From assembly GCA_028291905.1 (NCBI GenBank), contig JAQGNK010000167.1:1-37895 (forward strand): 37,895 bases of DNA. The letters are read 5' to 3'. The DNA comes from Polaromonas sp. (GTDB lineage Bacteria > Pseudomonadota > Gammaproteobacteria > Burkholderiales > Burkholderiaceae_C). Under the pieces are notes generated by a model. It searched no databases, was not told the origin of the DNA, and saw only the letters and a program-made list of their open reading frames with translations. The position numbers were made by a program, and so were the translations under genes. Below, piece by piece: positions 1 to 7,227 of this stretch; the first letter of the stretch is position 1; every line of letters starts with the position of its first letter.

Positions 1-976
1 GCAGGAACACGGCGGTCGAGTAGATGCGGGTCGCCGCCATCACGCCGATGTTCTCGGCATAGGTGGTGACGCCGGTGCCGCCGGCGCTGCCCGACACCAT
101 CGTCGCCAGGCCGTCGCCGATGAAGGCCCGGCCCATGTAGCGGTCCAGGTCCCTGCCGGTCATGGCGGTCACCGCCTTGATGTGGCCCAGGTTTTCGGCC
201 ACCAGGATGATGACCACCGGCACGATCAGCAGCATTGCATGGGTGCTGAACACCGGCGCGGCAAACCCCGGCAGGCCGAACCAGGCGGCGCTGGCCATGC
301 CGGAGAGGTCTATCGGCTTGCCCAGGCCCAGGCCGTTGGTCAGCAGCGCATAGATCAACGACGCGGCGATCAGCCCGACCAGGATCAAGAGGCGCTGCAG
401 CATGCCGCGCGCCAGCACCGCCACGAGCGCCACGCTGACGAAGGTGACCACCTGCATCCAAGCATCGAAGTTGCTGGCGGCCATGTTCTTGATGGGAATG
501 CCGGCCAGGTTCAGGCCGATCACCGCCACCACCGCGCCGGTGACCACCGGCGGCATGAAGCGCTCGATCCAGCGTGTGCCCACTGCCTGCACCAAGGCGC
601 CGATGACTGTGTACACCGCGCCGCAGGCAATGATGCCGCCCAGCGCCAGGCCGATGTTCGCATTCGGCCCCTTGCCGGCATAGCTGGTCGCGGCAATCAC
701 CACGCCGATGAAGGCAAAGCTCGACCCCAGGTAGCTGGGCACCTTGCCGCCGGTGACGGCAAAAAAGATCAGCGTGCCGATGCCGCTCATCAGGATCGCA
801 ATGTTGGGATCGAACCCCATCAGCAGCGGCGCCAGCACCGTCGAGCCGAACATCGCAATCACATGCTGCACGCCCATGAGGGCGGTTTGCGGCCACGGCA
901 GGCGCTCATCGGGCGCGATGACCCCGCCCTGGCGCAGCACGGCGCTGCTTTTTTCGGTCCAGTCCAGCATGCCCAT
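1..976 (-). CDS. NCS2-family uracil/xanthine permease, C-terminus beyond left window edge
   Basis: Reverse-complement translation MGMLDWTEKSSAVLRQGGVIAPDERLPWPQTALMGVQHVIAMFGSTVLAPLLMGFDPNIAILMSGIGTLIFF... open to base 1; not in the ORF track because it has no stop in the window. Confidence 0.88.
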   Translation of the reverse strand, partial: MGMLDWTEKSSAVLRQGGVIAPDERLPWPQTALMGVQHVIAMFGSTVLAPLLMGFDPNIAILMSGIGTLIFFAVTGGKVPSYLGSSFAFIGVVIAATSYAGKGPNANIGLALGGIIACGAVYTVIGALVQAVGTRWIERFMPPVVTGAVVAVIGLNLAGIPIKNMAASNFDAWMQVVTFVSVALVAVLARGMLQRLLILVGLIAASLIYALLTNGLGLGKPIDLSGMASAAWFGLPGFAAPVFSTHAMLLIVPVVIILVAENLGHIKAVTAMTGRDLDRYMGRAFIGDGLATMVSGSAGGTGVTTYAENIGVMAATRIYSTAVFL

Positions 977-1141
977 TCCTTACTCCTGATTGCAAAAGTG
1001 GCAATGCTAATGGAACTGGACAGGCTAATCGTTGAAAACGCACCAATTTGAGGCAAGCGGCGTTTCAGCAAACCCTCGTCAGCCGCTTAACAGGCGCTCG
1101 CCAGACGCTCAAGACCTGCCTGGCGGCAGGCCTGGACAGCT

Positions 1142-2656
1142 TCAGCTCCCCAGGCGCAGGAATTGCCGCGTGGCATGCAGGCCCGCCGGCGTCCAGTGCA
1201 GGGCAGGCGACATGGCCTGGACCAGCAGCTGCTTGCGGCCAGCCAGGCCGTCAGCGGCGGCCAGCTCTGCCTGCAGCGCCTGCAGGTCGGCATCAAGCAA
1301 CTCATCCTGGGACACATCCAGCAGATGCAACTGGTCCAGGCCCGTCAGGCCGGCTTGCCGCTGCGCCAGCCGCGCACGCGCCCTGAAGCTGGCGCGGCGC
1401 TGGCCAGCCAGCAGCGCCGGCTCGTCGTCATGGGCCTGGCCGTCCGCCGAACCCGCATCGCCGCGAATCCAGTCGTGGACCAGCTGCAGCTCGTACGGGC
1501 TGAAGACGCCGAACATCTCGGCCTTCTCGCCCTGCAGCAGTTTCCAGAAGCGGCTCTCGGACGCCGGCGCGCCGCGCTTGATCCAGCCGGCCTGCTCAAG
1601 CGCCGCCAAAAAAGCCGGCATGCCTTCTGGCTGGCCCAGCCAGTCGTTGACGCTGCGGCCGGCCACGCGGCAGTAATCCGAATGCGCGCCCAGTCCGGTC
1701 GCGCTCTTGCGCGCAAAGAGGCGGGTCACTTCCCGCTCGATGTCAAAACCGGCGATGACCTCGGTGGTGCCAGTGCCGGCGTTGCTGAGCCGAAATCCGC
1801 TTTGCACCCGGCGCCAGAAATCGTCCGGGCTGCCCAGGCGCGGCAGGTTGTCCAGCACCGCCTGCACCGCCCGCCGCGCATGCCCGCTGTCGGCGTTATC
1901 GACGGTGACGTGGAGAGTGAAATAGTAGGGGTCGATGCCCAACTCATTGAGTTCGTAGGCGGTGATCAGAAGATGCAGCGGCAGCTGCTCATAACCCAGG
2001 TTGAAGCCGATCACCTCAGGCAAAAAATCCTCCACGTTCAGGCCCAGGGCAAGCTGCAGCACCCCCTGGGTGTAGAAATCATCGGGCAGCGCGTCCGCCG
2101 GGCTCAGGCCATGGGTGGTCATCAGCCTGCGGTACAGCAGCACATGGTTCTTGTCGGGTCGGCCTTCGCCGAGTTCCTCGACATAGGTGGCGATCAGGTC
2201 GGCAAAACGCGGGTTCCGCCAGTGCGCCAGCACCCCGTGGAGCCAGGCTCCATCGACCAGCTTGGTGGGCGCCACCGCGCGTAAAAAATACAGCGCATGG
2301 GCGCGGTTCTTGAAATAGCGGCGCGGCTGGCCGGCCTTGCGCTCGGCCAGGTAAGAGCGGTATTTGGCGCTGGCCAGCTGTGCCGAATGATGCATCCAGG
2401 CGCTCAGGTCCTGCGGCATCTCAGGCAGGTCGCACGCCTCGGTCTGCGCCTGCTCCAGCGCATGCGCAAGAAAAGCATACCCATCGAGCCGGGCCGCTTC
2501 GTCGGGCGAGGCGGCCAGCAAGCGCTCGTACAACTGGCGGACCTTGCCCTCGGTGGAGGGCGGCGGCAAATTGCGTGGCGGCAAAGGGCTGGCGGGCAGT
2601 GAGCGTGAAGCGCTGTCAGCGGGGGACGGTCTCCATTCGTGGGCGGCAGCAAACAT
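1142..2656 (-). CDS. Iron-containing redox enzyme / heme-oxygenase-like diiron oxidase (Haem_oxygenas_2-like)
   Basis: Motifs YVEELGEGRPDKNHVLLYRRLM, GFNLGYEQLPLHLL and DPYYFTLHVTVDNADSGHARRAVQAV carry the E/H/E/H/D/H ligand pattern of this fold; start placed at MFAAAHEW. Confidence 0.82.
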   Translation of the reverse strand: MFAAAHEWRPSPADSASRSLPASPLPPRNLPPPSTEGKVRQLYERLLAASPDEAARLDGYAFLAHALEQAQTEACDLPEMPQDLSAWMHHSAQLASAKYRSYLAERKAGQPRRYFKNRAHALYFLRAVAPTKLVDGAWLHGVLAHWRNPRFADLIATYVEELGEGRPDKNHVLLYRRLMTTHGLSPADALPDDFYTQGVLQLALGLNVEDFLPEVIGFNLGYEQLPLHLLITAYELNELGIDPYYFTLHVTVDNADSGHARRAVQAVLDNLPRLGSPDDFWRRVQSGFRLSNAGTGTTEVIAGFDIEREVTRLFARKSATGLGAHSDYCRVAGRSVNDWLGQPEGMPAFLAALEQAGWIKRGAPASESRFWKLLQGEKAEMFGVFSPYELQLVHDWIRGDAGSADGQAHDDEPALLAGQRRASFRARARLAQRQAGLTGLDQLHLLDVSQDELLDADLQALQAELAAADGLAGRKQLLVQAMSPALHWTPAGLHATRQFLRLGS

Positions 2657-2802
2657 TGATTTTTGATGGATGTTGAAGAGCTTGCAGTCTGGGCCGGCCA
2701 GCAAGGCGCGTTTATAGGCTTGCTACCCCGCTGCTCGTCGGCGCCTTCCTACCGCTGCCGTCAACCGATTTCCATCAGTCCATTTCCAGCCGGTATGGCG
2801 AT

Positions 2803-2826
2803 GCCTTGCCTGGGCCAGGCCAAGGC
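2803..2826. promoter_or_regulatory. Near-perfect GC-rich palindrome in the spacer between ATP-grasp and diiron oxidase genes
   Basis: gccttgcctgggccaggccaaggc is self-complementary apart from a one-base bulge. Confidence 0.35.
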
Positions 2827-2873
2827 CTGTGCTCCGGCTTCACGCTTGATCTCGGACTGAAATGGAACCGGCA

Positions 2874-4172
2874 TCACAGCCAGCCCAGCGCTGCCAGCCG
2901 CGCCAGGTCGTGTTGCCATACCCGCTCGCCGATGTCCAGGCGGTAGCGCAGGTTGGGCACGACCACCTTGCGCGCCAGCCGGTAGGCCGCGTCGCTGGCG
3001 GCCTGCACGCTGGCGCCGGTGCCGGTCGCCACGCCGACATAGCCGCAGCTGCCGCTGGTCACTAGGTGCCCGCCCAGCCGCGCCACTTCGGCGAAATAGA
3101 GGGCGGCATGGTCAGCGGCCGTCATGCCCGGATGAAAGCAGATCGGCTCGCCCTTCGACAGCTCGGCATAGCCGTGCGAATACGGAAAAGGCGGGACTGT
3201 CAGCACCACGCCGGCGGCAAAGCCGGGCTGGGTGGAGATGCGCAGGCCGTCCCGGCGCAGCATGCGGCGAAAAATCGCTTCCCAGCCTTCTTCGTGCAGC
3301 GCCTCGCAGATTGCAAAGCCGGGGTAGCCGAAGCGGCTGGTGAATTCGAGCGGCCACAAACCGTCCTCATTGGCAATCATGTTCAGGTTGATATAGCCGC
3401 AGTAGCCGCTGTCCCGCAGCAGTGGCGCCACCTTGGCCAGCGAGGCGTCGAAGAGCTTTTCAGCGCCCCGGTAGCTGACGATGGTGCCCATCTCGCCGGT
3501 CAACTCGCCCAGTTCGCCCGGAAAGAACCGCTTGTGCTCGAAGTCGATGCAGGCCGGCGCCAGGAAGTCCTCGCCGTTGAAATAGGCCCCGACGCCGACC
3601 TCCACACCCTGTACGAACTGCATCAGCACGAAGTCGGGCAGCGGCTGCGCGGCATGGTGCATTTGATACATCCCCAGCAGCGCCAGCATGTCGGCGGCGT
3701 CGTCCATCTCGCCGATGTAGTTGCGGCTGCGCGGGCTGTCGGCGCCGTTGAACTTGAGCACAAAGCGCCCGCCCCGCCGGCGCAGGAAATCAATGGCGCT
3801 GGCGTAGTCGGTGAAGCCGTGGCTGGCAGCGGTGCACAGGCCAAAGCCGCGCAGCGCCGCCTGTCCAAATTCGCGTTCGGCCTCCAGCCGGTCGCCCAGG
3901 GCGCTGCCGCCAATCACCTGAAAACCATCCCGCCGCAGCGCATCCTGTGCATGTCCGTTTATGGCTGACTCAAACAAGGCGATGCCATCCACGCCAGCCT
4001 CGCGCAGCCAGCCCAGCTCGGCCTGCCAGTCGTCGGTGAAGTCGAGCATGCCGCCGTACACGTCTTTCGAGGCCTCATGCGCGACGAACACCCTTACCTC
4101 ATGGCCGCGCGCCGCCAGCCCGTGGTACAGGGCGCCCAGGTCGTTGTATTCGCCGATGCCCAGGAACCTCAT
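2874..4172 (-). CDS. ATP-grasp ligase, PurD (phosphoribosylglycinamide synthetase)-like
   Basis: MRFLGIGEYNDLGALYHGLAARGHEVRVFV N-domain; RFVLKFNGADSPRSRNYIGEM and LWPLEFTSRFGYPGF ATP-grasp-like motifs; about 430 aa. Confidence 0.78.
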   Translation of the reverse strand: MRFLGIGEYNDLGALYHGLAARGHEVRVFVAHEASKDVYGGMLDFTDDWQAELGWLREAGVDGIALFESAINGHAQDALRRDGFQVIGGSALGDRLEAEREFGQAALRGFGLCTAASHGFTDYASAIDFLRRRGGRFVLKFNGADSPRSRNYIGEMDDAADMLALLGMYQMHHAAQPLPDFVLMQFVQGVEVGVGAYFNGEDFLAPACIDFEHKRFFPGELGELTGEMGTIVSYRGAEKLFDASLAKVAPLLRDSGYCGYINLNMIANEDGLWPLEFTSRFGYPGFAICEALHEEGWEAIFRRMLRRDGLRISTQPGFAAGVVLTVPPFPYSHGYAELSKGEPICFHPGMTAADHAALYFAEVARLGGHLVTSGSCGYVGVATGTGASVQAASDAAYRLARKVVVPNLRYRLDIGERVWQHDLARLAALGWL

Positions 4173-5146
4173 GGCGCCGGCCCGGCTGGCCCGCCCAGCA
4201 CCAGCGGACGCGTCGCCACCAGCGCCACGGCGGCGATGCGCTCGGCTTGCCGGTAGGCCGGTGCGTCGAGTTCCTCGCCGAACACATCCGGGTCAATCTC
4301 GCGGTAGCTGAAAGGGCAGCCGGCCTGGCGCAGCAGCGCTTGCGCCTCCTGCCCGAACGCATCCTGGCCATCGACCACCGGCGCGCCGGTGTAGAGCACC
4401 AGCCGCCCGCCGGGCGCCAGCCGCGCCAATCCTTCGCGCACGATGCGCAGCGACAGCCCGCTGCCCAGCGGCCCGCCGCCGTGGCGGTAGGTACGCTCGC
4501 CGGCGTCGAGCAGATAGGGCGGGTTGGCGACGATCAGGTCAAAGCCGTCGCCCAGCGCTTCATACAGGTCGCTTTGTTGGAACCGCACCGCCGGCAGGCC
4601 TGCCAGCGCAGCATTGGCGCGGGCAAACTCCAGCGCCTGCGGATTGATGTCGGCCAGCAGCAGCTCCGTGCGGCCCGCCGGGCTGGCCAGCGCCGCCGCG
4701 ATGCCACCGGGGCCGGCGCCGCAGCCGATGTCGAGGATGCGGGTGCCGTCCGGAAGCGGCTGGCGGGCCAACTCTGCTTCGATCAGCGCGGCGAAGCGGT
4801 AGGTATCGGGGCCAAAGAACACCGCGTCCGCTGCGGTCGTGGGATAAGCCGAGTGGGCGTAAAGCTGGCCGCCCAGCGTTGAAAACCGCACCTTGCTGTG
4901 CAGCAGCTCGCCGCGCTGCGCCACCAGGCCGCTGTCACGCAACCAGACCATGGGAGCGGTCGGTAGCAGATCAGCCGGAAACGGACGGCTCCAGCCGAAC
5001 ACATCGCGCAGCGTGCTGGCGACTTCGGCGCCACGCCGCACATTGACGCGGCCATGGGTGGTGGGCGTGACGGTGGTAAAGGCGTAGCCGGCTTGCCGCA
5101 GCCAGCAACCCAGCAAAACCAGCGAATCGGGAACGGGCAGCGTCAT
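4169..5146 (-). CDS. Class I SAM-dependent methyltransferase, PrmC/HemK-like (small MT domain)
   Basis: ILDIGCGAGPGGIAAA (motif I) and FDLIVANPPYLL (NPPY); stop overlaps the ATP-grasp start by 4 nt. Confidence 0.85.
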   Translation of the reverse strand: MTLPVPDSLVLLGCWLRQAGYAFTTVTPTTHGRVNVRRGAEVASTLRDVFGWSRPFPADLLPTAPMVWLRDSGLVAQRGELLHSKVRFSTLGGQLYAHSAYPTTAADAVFFGPDTYRFAALIEAELARQPLPDGTRILDIGCGAGPGGIAAALASPAGRTELLLADINPQALEFARANAALAGLPAVRFQQSDLYEALGDGFDLIVANPPYLLDAGERTYRHGGGPLGSGLSLRIVREGLARLAPGGRLVLYTGAPVVDGQDAFGQEAQALLRQAGCPFSYREIDPDVFGEELDAPAYRQAERIAAVALVATRPLVLGGPAGPAP

Positions 5147-5387
5147 TTGAAAACCGCAGTTTAAAGAAAGATGCAGCCTAATCTACCCGCCGCCCGGCCA
5201 GCTGGCTGTCGGCGGCTTCTACGATGAGCTGTAGGAAACCGGCGGCGCGCAGCCCGGAGCAGGCCAGGCCGGGCGCTACGCTTGCCGACGCGGTATTTGC
5301 TATTTATTTAATAGCTGCAGCGCAGGCAACACCTGCGCTGCAGGCCTGAATGATGTATTAAATTCGATTTTCGGACTGCTGGGCGCT

Positions 5388-6125
5388 CTAGTGGCGCCAG
5401 GAAGCCAGCCCGCCGGCCCGCGGCCCGAGCAGCGCGGTCAGGCTGTGCAGGTCCAGCAAGGTGAAATGCCCCTGGCCCGGCCGCCAGCCGCCGGTGTCGA
5501 TGAAATACACATTGCCCAGCACTTGCATCACCGGCAGCGTGGTGTGGCCATGCACCACGGCGCGGACATGCTTGATGGGGTCTGCATCGCCGCAAAGCAG
5601 GCGCTCCCTGGACCATAGGCAGCAGTCCAGCGCATCATGGGACAAGGGCTGGCGCATCGCGTCCCAGTCGTCGTGCGGACAGTCGGCATGCACCAGGCCG
5701 ACTAGGCCCTTGGGCGTCTGCACCTCCATGGCCACGGGCAGCGCGGCCAGGCGCTCGCCAATGCGCTGGCGCTCATCGCCCCTCACTTGGTCGAGCCACA
5801 GGCCGCCGTTGGCCCGGTGATCGACATCCAGGCACGGGTGGCCCAGCGCGCTGCGCCAGGTCATGAAGTCGTGGTTGCCGCAGATGGCGTGAAACCAGGG
5901 CTTGTCCAGCCAGTCCAGCACCTGCCCGGACTCTGGCCCCCGGTCCACCAGGTCGCCCACCGAGAACAGCCGGTCGGTGGCCGGCGAAAAGCCGATGCCG
6001 TCGAGCGCCCGCTGCAGCGCGCTGAAGGCGCCGTGGATATCGCCCACCGCGAAATCCCGCCCCGCCCGGTTCATGTCGTAGTGGACGAGCGCGGCGTTGA
6101 CCTGGAGGGATTCGGGGGGGTTCAT
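5388..6125 (-). CDS. Metallophosphoesterase / Ser-Thr protein phosphatase family
   Basis: AVGDIHGAF, FSVGDLVDRGPES and AICGNHDFM motifs. Confidence 0.9.
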   Translation of the reverse strand: MNPPESLQVNAALVHYDMNRAGRDFAVGDIHGAFSALQRALDGIGFSPATDRLFSVGDLVDRGPESGQVLDWLDKPWFHAICGNHDFMTWRSALGHPCLDVDHRANGGLWLDQVRGDERQRIGERLAALPVAMEVQTPKGLVGLVHADCPHDDWDAMRQPLSHDALDCCLWSRERLLCGDADPIKHVRAVVHGHTTLPVMQVLGNVYFIDTGGWRPGQGHFTLLDLHSLTALLGPRAGGLASWRH

Positions 6126-6493
6126 GTCATGGTGTCGAAGGGTTTCATGGTTCCATAGGGTAATCGTGAAGGCTTGCCTTTTCCAGTGCGTTGGCCGGTG
6201 CCGGCTTGCGGCGGGTTGCCGCTAAAACAGCGGCGTGGCGCGCCGGCAGCGGCTGAAAACAGGCAGTTCGCGCCGGCGAGTCAGGGCGCCATAGCAGATG
6301 GAAACCAGTTGGAAAATTTGTAAGCAAGTAATTGACCAATGCTTTTCTTTTTCTGGTGGAGGTAGCCGTGGCAAAGACGCCCGGCAGACCTGGCCTTACG
6401 CAACGAGCTTGACAGTTGCAGGATTTATATAAAAAAGCGTGGCAACCCAGGCAATGACAGCGCAGGCAGCTATTAAAAAACGAGCAACTTGGC

Positions 6494-7033
6494 TCAGGCC
6501 GCGATTTGCAGGGCCTGCGTGGTCACCAGGCGAACCGTCGGCCCAAAGCTTGAGATATTGGCCAGCGTCAGGTTGTGGTGCTGCACAACTTGTTGCGGGC
6601 TCAGCACCGCATTGCCGGCGGACGTGTGCGCGTCCTCGACCAGCCGCACCGGATAGCCCAGCGCCAGGGCGCGGCGGGTAGTGGTGTCGATGCAGAACTC
6701 GCTGTGCATGCCGCAGACGATCAGCTCGGTGATGTTGCGGCGTTGCAGCAGTTCGTGCAGCCCCGTGCCGAGAAATGAATCCGGCGTGGTTTTCCTGACC
6801 CGAAGGTCCTCCGGCCCGGCCTGCAGGCCATCGGCCAATTGCCAGGCGCGGGAGGCGTATTCCAGGTAGCCGGGGCCGGATTCATGCTGGACAAAGATCA
6901 CCGGTGCGCCAGCCTGGCGGGCTTTGGCGGCAACCTGGTTGATGTGGGCGATGACTTCATCGCTTGCGAATGCCTTGCCATCTCCTTCGCAAAGGCCTTG
7001 CTGGACATCGATGATGAGAAGGGCGGTTTTCAT
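6494..7033 (-). CDS. Cysteine hydrolase, isochorismatase family
   Basis: MKTALLIIDVQQGLCEGDG, VRKTTPDSFLGTGL, ELIVCGMHSEFCIDTTTRRAL. Confidence 0.88.
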   Translation of the reverse strand: MKTALLIIDVQQGLCEGDGKAFASDEVIAHINQVAAKARQAGAPVIFVQHESGPGYLEYASRAWQLADGLQAGPEDLRVRKTTPDSFLGTGLHELLQRRNITELIVCGMHSEFCIDTTTRRALALGYPVRLVEDAHTSAGNAVLSPQQVVQHHNLTLANISSFGPTVRLVTTQALQIAA

Positions 7034-7110
7034 AAGGAATCCTGTGCGGGTATGCAACATTTTAGGAACGCTCAAGAAACAGAGCCTGCCTGGCTTGGGC
7101 CTTGTTAACG

Positions 7111-7227
7111 CTATCGAATCGCCTCGGCAATGCGCGCAACGGTAATAAAGTCAGCAAACATCACATCAGTCATGTCATAGCGCGTAAACACGCGCTGCCA
7201 GGCCTTGAGCCGGCGAAACATTCGCTC
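7111..7227 (-). pseudogene. C-terminal fragment of IS5/IS4-type DDE transposase, separated by recombinase insertion
   Basis: Minus-strand reading ERMFRRLKAWQRVFTRYDMTDVMFADFITVARIAEAIR*. Confidence 0.85.

Noticed and set aside
182-1051. 289-aa plus-strand ORF
   Set aside because: Antisense to the permease; His/Gln/Arg-rich composition typical of shadow frames in high-GC DNA.
3066-3968. 300-aa plus-strand ORF
   Set aside because: Antisense to the ATP-grasp gene, shadow composition.
6219-6240. Hairpin gccgctaaaacagcggc as terminator
   Set aside because: Short stem and no T tract on either strand.
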